Origin: Leuctra nigra
Taxonomy: Eukaryota > Arthropoda > Insecta > Plecoptera > Leuctridae
Length of the DNA: 64,000 bases
NCBI GenBank assembly: GCA_934045905.1
Contig: OW203762.1
Location: forward strand, 22,538,345 to 22,602,344
Direction of reading: 5' to 3'
Shown here: piece by piece, positions 35,655 through 47,440 of the stretch
Position numbering within the stretch: position 1 is the first letter of the stretch
Layout of the letters: each line of letters begins with the position of its first letter
The notes under the pieces: model-generated
What the model was told of the DNA's origin: nothing
The model's input: the letters and a program-made list of their open reading frames with translations, nothing else
Databases searched by the model: none
Made by a program: the position numbers and the translations under genes

Positions 35655-35721
<67 letters not shown>
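35655..35721. repeat. (GAAA)n microsatellite
   Basis: About 16 uninterrupted GAAA units, preceded by interrupted aaaga/aaata sequence from about 35620. The phenylalanine/serine/leucine-rich open frame on the minus strand is an artefact of this repeat. Confidence 0.95.
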
Positions 35722-35722
<1 letters not shown>

Positions 35723-38700
35723 CATAAACAAACGGAGAAAGTGTCCGGTAGATATATGCAATCTGAAAAAGGTGTTCCTGAAATTTCATGAAATTTTCAT
35801 TCTTATATCAATCTCAATATTTAAGTTCGCCCTCATAGAGATATAATGCTACTTTCCATGTCGTCGGCGCTGTGGAGTTCGTCATTCAGCCTCCAGCGTC
35901 GACTCGATCACCGCCGTTCCGAGTCTGAACGACACACCCAGGGATACCACTAGACCAGCGAGTCTGCGTGCATTGGAAGCCGTGCGCCCGCTGCGTTTGT
36001 TTATCTATCTGCACACTCTTGGCGGGCAGTAAATCAGGCGGTAAGACGCCCCCGCCGGAGGTCCCTGGGGCGAGATAGGTAACCATTCCGCCGGCGTCGG
36101 CCCAGGCGTCGGGGCGCCGCACACACGTAGCTTCATAAGAAATTCACTCGTAGGTGGTGATTATCTGCTACATAAACTATGTCGGACGCAAGGAGAATGT
36201 TCCACCCCATCGAATTCGATTAGTTTTTCCCGCATTTCGGCTTGGTTCTTCTTTTATCCGATGCCCGGAAGAATTGAAAAAAGAAAGTTCAGCTGGTTTT
36301 GATTTTATAGCGTCTAAAAAACGTTCGAATTTTCCATAAACTATCAGAAATTCATTAATCACGAGCTTTGCGAATTCGCCAACTAGCAAGTGTTACAAAG
36401 ATCGTGGTTTGTTTTGGTGACCTAAATTCGTCGAGTGTTTTGGATGGAGGTGCCGATGATTAATACGTGAATACTTAATTAGCTGTCGTTCTGAACGCGT
36501 AAATTTGCAGAAAACGAGCATCGAAAAGCATTAAATAGGCATTAATAAAGATGCTGATAATGAATAGCATGCTAAAAGTGATTAAAATCGAGGGTGGCCG
36601 GGCGGCGAGGTTTACTTTGCATATCGTTGAGCACCTCGGTGCCGAGCAATTCATCTTCGTATAGCGAGCTTGAGACAGATACTCGGCTATCTCGGGGAAG
36701 GTCTTCAATATGCCACGAAACAGCCAAACCGTGGCAAAGTGAAATTATATTAGACTAGATTTCCAGTCTGCCGAGATCAAAACTCGTTTAAAATCCATTT
36801 CACATTATGTTTTAGAAACGTCACTTCGACGTAGACTTTGAGAGTATCTCAAAATTTCATTCGCCGTTTTGTGAGGGATTAAAATCGGAGAACAGAAGCG
36901 GTGAACATGGCTATGATAATATCAGCGTCTGAGAAGAAAGAGAAACGAAGATTGAGATAGCGCAGCGAGAAGGTAGCGAAGAAGGAGACGAACATATTTC
37001 TTTGTATTACATCCACTAATCCTTTTTGCCATCCGTGAAAAGAGGCCGCAGCGTATAATAAGGATTTCGAGCACGGTGCAATGAAATAATGGCGTCGATC
37101 CCGTGTTGCCAAGTCGCCTCGCAATTTGCATGAATTTGTTGAACTGCGTCTGAGGCGTCGGCGGCGATTACGACGCTGTGAATAGCAAATGCGACGCCTG
37201 CATTCGGTTGGTATTAACACGACGGGTGGGGGAGGGAAAAAAGATAATACTGCTACATTGCTTTTTTTCCAAGCGAGGTTTAATAATTTAGAAGCATTTT
37301 TTGTCGAGTTGCTACGACGTCAGTCAGACACAGCAATAAAATCACTTTGAATTTAAATCGCGTTGCTCGAGGCAACCGTGTATATATTTTCAATTAAAAT
37401 TCTTTGACGAGATGAACATTTTTGATTGTGCTCGGAAATGTATGGCTGCGAATTACTTTCCACAATCTTTGACGAAAATTTGTAAACAAAGCCAACACAA
37501 AAATTGTTTTGATATAAAATGTTAATTTCATCTCCTCTAGCATCTGGGTAACGAAGTATAGCACCGCGTTTACTTTAGGCAAACAAGTAATTGCGGGGGA
37601 CGACTTAATTTAGTCGAAGTAATTATCTAACAACACGCCAGCTATTCCTGTACAGTGGCTGATTGTTCGACGTATTTAATATTCTACATCATAGCCAGGG
37701 CTTGTTGATCGGTAAAAGTGGTATTATAGTGAGGCTGCTTGAGTGAAATGCCTATTCCCGGAGAGTGTTAATTAAGTTGGGAGAGTAAATTGTCTCTAGC
37801 TGAAAACTCATTTTCGCTCGACGCTGTTGACACCGCGGAATTAGCACTCCGATGGCTCTGTAATACACGCACACATGCACTCTGCTCATTAAAATACCTG
37901 ATGTGCTCATCTAATTAGTATGTTGTGCTTCCAAATTGCAGGAATTTCAACTTGTGCTAGCGCAGTTTCTTGTAGCAAAGCTCGTTCTCCATATGATGGC
38001 TACTTGTATATAGATTGAATAGATTGCCAACAGTTCTCTCAGTCCACCTGTTCTCGACTGTTGAAATATGAAAGTACTGGGTGGCGCAAAAAGATCCCCC
38101 TGTTTGAGAGGTCACACCGACAGAAACTTTCACACATTATAGAAAAAATGAAAATGTATTGTGTGCAATTTTCAGAAATTTTTGATACAGACATTTGAAT
38201 TAAGGCGTTGAAAAACAGTAACAAAAATGATGGATTCATGGCCACTAATTTCGGTTTGACAGATTCAGAAACCTATATTAGGTACAATGGAAACATCGTT
38301 TGCGCATAGTCCACAAGGAAAATAGTGACTGTGAACCAAATAACTTAAATTCAACCAATTCCCACGAAGTAGCTCCAAATCCATCTTCAAACACGTCAAT
38401 GTGTCTGGTTTATTCTGTTTTTCCACTGTAACTTCAATCATGTTTAACTTTTTTCCTTTTCAATTCAACAAATTTATGTTTGAAGCTTGCAATACCAAAA
38501 TACCAAAATTTAATACATATTAAATATTGGTATGCTTTCTAAAATAGGTAAATAATGTATAACCCTACCTTAAAATTTCGAAATAGTGGGTTACCTCAAA
38601 CATGAAGATTTTTTTGGCCGTGACTGTATTTATGTTACTGGTTGTACAATATTCACAATTACAAGAAATATGAGAAGAGACTTACCTCCAGTAAGGCAAC

Positions 38701-41700
38701 TGCTAATTACAGCTCTACTTGCAGCTCCACTCTTCATTCGAACAATCTAGCTTGAAATATACTTCGACATTGCAGAATTATCACGTTTCAAGAAACTTCT
38801 GAGCTTACATTATGGTTAGCGAGAATTTGATATTCTCTTTGTATTTATTTGTATTATTTTGAAAAGGTAAACGGTGCACTCTTCTGAAACTGGGCTACTA
38901 GCGACATCTGCATAATTATGACGATGGTTGGGAATTATTATGAAGAGAGGGTAAGAATGGAAGCTGCTAAAGAGGTAGTCGTGGCCTATTAATAGAGAAC
39001 CTTCCCAATATTTTTCTCTCGCTGATGGAAAACACTAACAAATCTGAGTCAAGTCGAGTGGGGAATCGAACTCGGGCCTCAGCAGTGCAAATACATCCTG
39101 AGCTAACTTGCTCCGTTTTTTTAATCCAATTTGCATCATTGCATCCAATCTTGTTGTTGCATGTTTTTACAGTTTTGGGAAAAACTGAGCCAAAAACCGC
39201 TATGCAAATGAAATGAAATTGAATCATCTTGTGTATGTTCCCAGTGTGTGTGTGTGTTGCAATTAGTTATGCAACTGTGCATCTTGGAATAGGGCAATGA
39301 AATAAGGCAACGACCGCGCTATGATCAGCAATTACTTGATCGTGCAAGTGTTCTGAGTTTGACAGCTGGCAAACACGCTGCCAACATTGCCAGCGCGCGG
39401 TCCGCATGACTTGGGTAATCACCTCATCCGAGGAAATCATGGCGAGATCTCAACGGGATCAAAGTGGAATAATACTTCGTTAGTGACTTAATGTGTGTAT
39501 TTGTAGACCTGTGTGAAAATAGCCTGTGAATAACCTTGTGTTGCTGTGCTCTGCTGACCATGGTCAAGAACTTATTTTTTGAACTTGGAAAACGCTATGT
39601 GTAACGCGTTTAGAAGCGAGCATGGACATGCTGTGTTAGAGTTGTTGATCTATTGACGTTGGAAAACAGCTGTAAAGAAAATGATGTTTTGTTAATCAAG
39701 GTGCGATGCAAAATACATTCTCGGTATAACGAATGTTATAATTTGTTTCGAAATGAAAAGGTGTAAAATGTTTTTCTTGATGACTTCGAAGAATTTCATC
39801 TTGATCAGAACATTTCGCCTTTTCAACCAAAGCGGAGAATTTTGATTAGAACCTATACAGAGTAAACCAGGCAAATGATCTTCACGTGTATGCTAAATGT
39901 CCGTGTGATTAGAGAAACTGTGTGTGAAATTGTTCATTAAACCGTAAAATTAAATGGTATATTTAATATAGTAAAATCAAGAAGATAGCTGAAAATCTCA
40001 TTACTGTTATTACAGTTCTCGAAAATATGTAAGTCTTCTTCCAATTTGGTCCACGAGCAGACTTATGAAGATCATTTGAACTCTTACTGCTGATAAGACA
40101 TCTTATTCTCTCGCCCCGAGAAGTTATCGGAGCGATTGCACTTTTTATGTATCGTGCTATCTCGACAACGATCTTGCCAGCTTCACACTTCCCTGTACCA
40201 TTCAACCATCTCCATTCTCCGCGGACAATATGTATTGTGTCGGCCAACAGCTTCTTAGATCCACGAAGAACTCTTCATGAGATCTCTTTGAGAGATGCTT
40301 CTCTTCAAGACAATATTTCTGCTGAAAGGAGCTCTATTGTCGAGTAACTGAACTGATTTTAGATCGTCCGAATAGGTATTTGTTGTCCGGATCTTCGCTT
40401 GTGAATTGCTTCTTTGCTTTTCTTATTTTGGCAACTTCAACTTGTATACTGGACATTGTATCGAAATCATCGCGTATTGTTGAACCGATCCTCGCAAAGA
40501 ATGTGGGAATATTCCTGTCAAGTGCAGAACCGATGGATAAGTATTTCAGCAGTGGTTGTCATCGTGCAATTTCGACTTTTTATAAATACATGATGTAGCT
40601 TTCAAAAGCTAAAATTGTACAAGGTCCACAAAAGTTGCTTTATATTGATTTTGAGAGCTTGAAGTTTCAAAGGTCACATGGCAAATATTTAAAGTAGCTT
40701 TCGGAAGCTCGTATTTTTCTGAAGAAGACGTCTCTATCCCAACCATGTATTTTATGATACGATCAGACGGAAGTTATTACCGTATCAAGTATTTATTAGT
40801 TTTTGATGTTCTTATAACAAAATATCCTCTCTATGACAATCTGTATTTTATTACATCCGTAATAAAGAGACGCTACGGTTGCCGGATGTTAAAATTAAAT
40901 TATTATTTTATAAAGAGTCAAAGTGAGCAATACCAATATAAAATAAAAACAATATAAAATGTATACTTTTCTTGATATTTGTGTGATGTGGATTTATTAC
41001 GTCATAATATCACGTGACCTGATGACTTGACTACAGTCTTTGAGTGATGGAGTAAAAACAAAGTGTACCTTTTCAGTTGAGGGCTGTCAGTGCCGTTCAA
41101 ATAATGTATTCGGTCATACTTGAAAAGTTATCGTTCATGTGTTTTAGAGGTTAATTATCAATTTCACAGTTCGGAGGCAAAATTATAATCGTGAAATATT
41201 ATAAATGCCGGTGCCAGCTGCATTGCCAGCAACTATCTAGGATTAACGAACGAACTAGCGCGCAGCTGGCAGTGGCTTTCCAAACTCTAATATCAAAACA
41301 TGGGAATTACAGCAAACAGTAGACGATGAAAAAACTTGTGAGCTTTCGTTTTATAAACCAACCCTTAGTGATTTAAAAGTTCGTCGCGAGTTGCAGACAG
41401 GAATCGACGCGGATCGCAACAGGAAGTTTGACTTTCTGCTATGGGGGACAAGTTGTGACGTCGGTTTCGAAGCGTCGTGACGCTGGCCGTCGATGTCATG
41501 ACCTTTAGGTAATGGATCTGTGGAACTCCCTTGACTAATTACTATACACACCTTGTTGAGTTGATGCTGAGCGGTAACTCGAGGTAATTCGCGACGACAG
41601 GTGAATTACGTGCTAATATTGGTTGCTAGCGCCACTCTCGACGAAATTATTAATTTTTACACTAAATATGTTGTCATTAATCAATGTGAATATTGTGATA

Positions 41701-42768
41701 ATAAAGATTATGCCTTTTTTTAGCTTCGAATAAATCTGTTATGAACGTTATTCTTCATTCTGACACTCTTTCGTAATGATTCAATAAACTTGCTTTGAAT
41801 CATGCTATTATCTTAATTTCATAATCCCGATTCGGGAATTTTAAAGTTAAAGAATAGTGCCCCAGCTGAGTTCCCATTTTAATTCTTGTATACGAGTCAG
41901 TCCGCTAGAAATATAAAATATTCTAAATTCAAAGAGTACGTTTAACTGTTATAAAGTTGGTTTTATAGTATTTGATTCAAAGACGTAACATTCCACTCTA
42001 CAGTCCTTAAGGGCCAGCTCATTCCCATTTGTCATTATTTTAAATTATCATTTTGTGAAGAAAATGTATCTGAGCCATTAAATTCCCCGAACGTGAGGCA
42101 ACTAGCTGTCACGGAGCATTTTTGTTACCAAAAGTAGCTTGAATATTCAGGTTTACGAACGTAATATAAGATGATAATACAGTATTTTGATATCTCCACC
42201 CCCGAGGATAGAGTGCCTGTATGCCGCATGATAATCTTACTCGTGTATTTGGCAACGCTGTGGTTCGAGAGGTTCAAGCAAGATGGCGACTGATAAGTTC
42301 CCAAGAGGGAAGCTCGTAAATCGGAAGACTTACTCTGCACATCACTTTGCTTTATGTTTACGACTATACTAGAGTCTCAACTTGTACATACAAATTTCAG
42401 ACCTTGTCCCTCTATCGTGCAACCCCGAGTATGTGGCGCGGAATTTGAAAGGGAGCTTGAAATTGAATGAAATGGAATTACTTGCGTAAGCGTTTGGGAA
42501 TGACTATTTTGTATTAAAGTGTCGGCGGAAATGTTCAATTTTACACAAATGATGTGAAAGTTTCGTAGTTGAAATTGGGAATTCATTAAGCGTTTTAAGG
42601 TGATTCTACGGGGCGGAAAATTACTAATTGCCTATAGAATGTGACTGCAGTACTGGATATTAATATCTGAAGAGTTGGCAGTACCATGAAATTAATTCTT
42701 GGAATAATATCTCCTAAAGAGCATCTAGGCATTAACTTTTTAATTACTCATGTTTTATCTGTACGTTA
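35722..42768. other. Gene-poor interval with one SINE-like fragment
   Basis: No exon was recognised. A GC-rich patch lies at 36000-36130 and a GGAGGTGCC motif at 36446. A tRNA-like fragment lies at 39000-39116 and a (GT)n tract near 39245-39258. A gccagctgc/gcagctggc pair lies around 41216-41272. Confidence 0.5.
39000..39116 (-). repeat. tRNA-related SINE-like fragment
   Basis: On the minus strand a polymerase III A-box-like TTAGCTCAGGAT (39105-39094) is followed 20 bases later by a B-box-like GAGTTCGATTCCC (39073-39061). The spacing is short for a real tRNA and no cloverleaf with paired acceptor ends can be drawn. A decayed tRNA-derived SINE head is therefore more likely than a tRNA gene. 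Confidence 0.45.
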
Positions 42769-42972
42769 GAGGTAGAAGGCACGATGCCATTTCTCGTTAC
42801 GCACTTTTGGAATCATGTACTCAAGCTATCAATTGCATTTTGACTTTGACTGTAGTGTGACTGGTGTCACATACAAATATCTATGCTCGGATAAAGTCAG
42901 AATGACTGGTTTTTGAGCTCACCTCAAGAATCATTGAAATTGACATTGGGCCTTTTTTGATGTACAGATATA
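42769..42972 (+). mobile_element. Foldback MITE family 1, copy D
   Basis: Begins agaggtagaaggc and ends ggccttttttgatgtaca, with imperfectly inverted arms. It shares cttttggaatcatgta and cacctcaagaatcatt with copies A and C. Confidence 0.6.
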
Positions 42973-43254
42973 TTTTGTGAAAAATAGTTCTCTAGTTATT
43001 TCTTGAGTAGACCAAAGAAATAAAAACACTACTTCTAAATACATTATGAAAAGTACTTACGTGAATAACGCTGGAAGTCAATTTGATGCAATCAAACCCA
43101 AAGGAAATTATATGAACATTCCCTGCGCATCGAGAGGATATTTTGAACTCATACAAACCACTACCAGATGATACATCTTTCTCATTTTCTCAAAAAATGG
43201 ACTTGACACATTAGTGTACCCTTTATATTTGTGTCCAACTCGACTCAAGGCGAC

Positions 43255-43416
43255 ATTTTCCCTCGCCCAAATGTCAAGAAATAGTTGCGCAAAACTATTG
43301 TTCACTTTGTTAGTCATTTAAATCGTTGAAAAGTGATTTTCCCTCGCCCAAATGTCAAGAAATAGTTGCGCAAAACTATTGTTCACATTGTTAGTCATTT
43401 GAATCGTTGAAAAGTG
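43255..43416. repeat. 81-bp tandem duplication
   Basis: The segment starting attttccctcgcccaaatg is repeated immediately (43255-43335 and 43336-43416). Only two differences were noticed near the 3' ends (ctttg/cattg and ttaaa/ttgaa), so the event is recent. Confidence 0.9.
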
Positions 43417-44972
43417 ATGCCTATATTTAGGAGAAGAATTCTGCAGAATTACCTCGGAGCTCAGCCGACTCAGAAATCCGTATAAAATAATCGGCTTATT
43501 TGTAATGTGGTCGCTACTAGTTTTTTATTCTCATGACGTGAATATCTTTTTTGTCTGTGAAACTCGTATTACCCCAGCTTTCCCGCAATGTTTTTCCAAT
43601 ATTTCAACTTTTTTCATCAACTCTAAATGATGTTTAGGAATTAACCTTAAAACTGTCTGAAGTTAATTCAAATACAGCTTTGAAATTCTTTTTGCAGCGA
43701 GCGAATGTGGTAGTGTGTAGATGGAAATGATAGAATACCTACTCGTATATAGATGTGATCGAGGAATGCGTGGAATGACTGAATCTCACAAACTCCAGAC
43801 TGTGACATATCGTGTAGATAGAACGTAAGGGTATCAAGAAATCTGATGTCAAAGGGCACCATTTTTCATATCTTCGACTTTAACAAATTCGTCGTCTGTC
43901 ATATATTTCGCTTTACAAGAGACACGCATATGGCGATATGTAACCGCTGTGGAGGGTGATTTTCATAAAACTTTCATCATCTTACAAGCTGCTCTTTGAG
44001 TCGTAGAAAGTCAAGATACTTTCATTTTGCTTTCATACAAAGTAACTTTTCTACTAAATGAAGGTATAGCTCTCCTGAAATTAGTTTTGTTTCATATGTT
44101 TTTATCACTGAGAAGGCGTGAATGGTGTTTTTGTAGTTGGCAGTGCCAATGATAAATTCCTATAAAACTAAGAGAAGAAATGTGCGCCTTACTTTCAATC
44201 AACAGAGATTACTCGCTCGATTAAAATTCACCGTGGCACAGACAACGATTTTGTTTTAAATTATTAGTATTCGGATGCTCAAAATGTAATAGTTAAAGAA
44301 ACTTAAAAATATATTTAATATATTGAAACACAACATATTTTTTTATAACTCATGTATAAACAAAATACAAAATAAACATACCTGCATTTTATCTACAGAG
44401 CTTCCAGTAGCTCATCTCGATTTAATTTACATAAAATAATAATGGTAAAGAGTAAGAAAACATGTTCACTGTATGAACAACTGAGAGATATACTTCGAAC
44501 CGTTATCTGTACCATAAAATGCAGGGACGAGGGAGAGAAGGGAGATAAATATTATTTTAACAATTCTGCATTATGTATTTGTTTCAAGTTAACACATTCT
44601 TTTTCAACAACTCTGAGTTTTCACAATGTGTGATATTCACCTCGAGGTATTTACGATTTGTGCCGGACAGTTCCAAGCGATTTATGTACATTTCAGATTT
44701 TGCATTCAATGTGCGTCAAGTTGACTTTGTCACCGGTTGCGTTTATGTACTGTGCAATTTGTATGGCAGGAACAGGAAAGCGGGGCATGCTTTTGACAGT
44801 TATTTGCTCGAGTTGAACGCACATGCGCGCTGCGTGGCATTAAAGCGGCAAGGACACTCGGTGGAGGCGCCGGGTTTCGCGCTCACATCCAATCTCGACG
44901 TCTCCATTTGACACTTTTTTTGTATTTTTGAATTACGGAACAGTCTAATTACTCCCATAAGATTATTGAATG
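43417..44972. other. Non-coding interval
   Basis: No coding signal was recognised. A GC-rich patch at 44800-44890 includes a ggaggcgcc variant of the dispersed motif at 44863. Confidence 0.5.
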
Positions 44973-45446
44973 CTGGGCCGGAAGAACCATGAAACCAACA
45001 CTTTTTTCGAAATAGTTTTTTTTTGTTGAATTAGCATGTGCATGTCTAAGTCTATCCACTGCCACCTTAAAATGACGATTTTTTTTAAATGTTGGCATTA
45101 TATAAATTGATCATGTATGTTGGCTGCCATGGAAGAACCATGAATGTGAATCTAGATGGCCGACAATGCGGACTGCATTGTGTCTCCAAAACTGTTAATT
45201 CATTTAAATGAAAGGAAGAAATCAAAACTGGTGGATTACACATGATTACACTAACCGAAAGTGTACTGAAATATTACCCTTTCCAAATAAATTAGTTTTT
45301 GTAATACATTTTATGTTAAGGTACCCATTTATTGAATGAAACCTATGAATAACATCCATATATCTTCCAAACTAAGTAATTGTGATAATATGGCCTTGAA
45401 ATAGTTTTTGGCTATTTACTCAGAAAAATGAAATTGTTGGTTTCAT
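44973..45446 (-). mobile_element. 500-bp non-autonomous DNA transposon, copy 2 (truncated)
   Basis: Reverse-oriented relative of 10804-11303. It opens CTGGGCCGGAAGAACCATG and ends at ttggtttcat, lacking the outermost bases of the far terminal repeat. Losing one end would leave it immobile. Confidence 0.8.
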
Positions 45447-45575
45447 ATAATACAGAGACGACAAGTCATTCAGGAATAATACTCGATGTGGTGGTCAGAA
45501 CAACTGCAGAAGCCTACATAGTATAGAATTATAACATGTGTAAAGTATCTTACATACGTATCTGAAACCTGAGAA

Positions 45576-45902
45576 ATAACGAAGAGGGATGAAGAGAGGT
45601 TGATGACGTTTGAGATGGATGCGCTAAGAAGAAGTTGTAGAGTGTCAAGAATTGAATATTAGGAATGAACAGATACTGAGGTTGATGAGGAAGGAGGAAA
45701 CAGTGATAGAGGAGATAGAGCGAAGGAGATTGTGCTGGTATGGACACTTTAAAGAATGGATCCTCATAGATGGCCCCTGAAACTACGGCACTGGACCTCT
45801 CCAGAGAGGAGGAAAGGGGACGACCGCCGAGATAGTGGCAGGAGGATGTGATTGAAGCAATGGAAAGAAGAACAATGTAGAATGCGAGAAACAGCCTTTG
45901 CT
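45576..45902 (+). pseudogene. Decayed C-terminus of a non-LTR retrotransposon reverse-transcriptase polyprotein
   Basis: Conceptual translation gives TKRDEERLMTFEMDALRRS, then after a frame shift EETVIEEIERRRLCWYGH, then in another frame GRPPR, a stop, and WQEDVIEAMERR. This order (TK-DE-R-L-FE---LRR, then R-L-WYGH, then GRP-R-W) is typical of the tail downstream of the RT domain in insect LINE-type elements. At least two frameshifts and several stops break it. No RT catalytic motif or endonuclease was seen upstream, so this is a 5'-truncated dead copy. The clade cannot be assigned. Confidence 0.75.
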
Positions 45903-46725
45903 GTACAATAGTCGAAATGTATACGATTAATTACGATCCTGTGCGTTTACCTATTGATTCCTAGCAAGATCGTTCTCGTGGTTTCACCGTAAAATTGATT
46001 TATAGCTTATGCTTCTATTTACTGATTGTGATAGATAATCTAAAAGAAAACCTCTGATCTAGGTATTACATTTCGAATGCTCGCTTATTAACGTGCTCAC
46101 CGAAGGTTTTACTCGTTCTAACTTGTTATTTTGTCATTTTGCTTTCAGTTCCAAGCAAAGATGAGTAGTCTTTTCAATTGGACCGTGCAAGATGAATTGT
46201 ACAATCGTATCTAGATTCTGATTCCGTACACTTTTTGCAGTCATATTTCAAGCATCCAAGCCATAAACTCGATCTAGACTTATTTACTTATGTCGAGAAC
46301 GTCAAAACTTTATTCTATCGAAGAAACTTCGCTTCCATTTGTCTTTGGGTTTGCATCTCTTCTTCAAGTGGCATTTGCCGGGAGTTCGCCTTGCAATGCA
46401 AAGTCTTTTTACAAATAGTTATTTTTAACAATCGATGTTGACAATTTGATCAGAGGAAGAGATAAAAGTTGGTAGAGTTCTAAGTAAAGCATTTGAGATA
46501 TGAAAATACCAAATCTCCTTACGAAATATACTATTTTATAGAAATATTAAAATACGTCTCGTGGCCCCATACTAGCCAAGTCGTTTAAATCTTTTGTATT
46601 ACAAAAGTTAAGTTAAGTTATAATCCAATAAATAATTGGATGAAATTCGTATAGCACAGCGAATCAGATAATTCAAAATGATTAAAAGAGTTCAATTTAA
46701 TCAATTGCCTAATTAATTCGCATTA

Positions 46726-46871
46726 GGGCCTGTCTTTCAATACTCTACTAACTTTAAACGGTTGATTAGGACTCTATTGTCTTGGCAACAACCAATGACA
46801 ATCCTAGAATGATTGTGTTAACATAATTACTAATTAGGTACCTGTTGTAGCAGAGTATTGAAAAACTGGAC
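46726..46871. mobile_element. 146-bp MITE (family 3, copy 2)
   Basis: The right end agcagagtattgaaaaactg plus gacc is identical to the end at 12012-12034. The left end gggcctgtctttcaatactct is its imperfect complement. Inside, caacaaccaatgac is the complement of the core in copy 1. Confidence 0.75.
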
Positions 46872-47279
46872 CTAAACTTTTAGTTGGTAATACAAGCTCT
46901 AAATATATATTTTTTTTATATATATATATATACCTATGTATATTTATGTTATACACGATGAGCCATTTTTATTTTTGACCTCATTTTTGATATCACTACT
47001 TTCAGTGCTGATTTTAAAATTGCATTTGGATTGCATTTGGCTGTTTTTACGCGAGTGTTTGTTATGGATTATCATAACATTTTATTGAAATCACATGTAT
47101 TGCAGTTTCAGTAACAATAAATTAACAATGAATAATAAATTTATTCATTATTCAAATTTATTGACAATAAATTCACACATACAAGGTTCTTTTTGAGGTT
47201 ACTTGTTTTTATAAGAATTTCTTGCATTGTTTACATAAATAAATTATGCCATCTATTTAAGTAGCAATTGCGAGTGTAC

Positions 47280-47440
47280 TGTTGGTGAAGGTGAGGGATG
47301 GAGCTTGCTCCAGGGAGGAGATCAAAAGCTCGGTTCCACGGCACCATGGAAGCAACGCCTCCGCTGACCTTTCAACCAGCCGTGGAGAGCCTTTGAACAT
47401 GCCGACTGAGCCATCGGGCATTCGCAGACACGGAACCATT
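47280..47440 (-). repeat. Possible tRNA-derived SINE fragment
   Basis: The minus strand has a good A-box-like TGGCTCAGTCGG (47413-47402). Further on is a weak B-box-like GAGCTTTTGATCTCC (about 47330-47316). The roughly 70-base gap exceeds that of a normal tRNA but occurs in diverged SINE heads. The stretch is GC-richer than its flanks. Confidence 0.35.

Noticed and set aside
35561..35761. Minus-strand frame with a long FLSF repeat resembling a membrane segment
   Set aside because: It is the translation of the (GAAA)n microsatellite.
38075..38110. gtactgggtggcgcaaaa, resembling a transposon terminus
   Set aside because: No inverted partner was located nearby.
38600..38640. ttggccgtgactgta, similar to a Tc1/mariner-type terminal repeat
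   Set aside because: Only one end was found, with no transposase and no TA-flanked partner.
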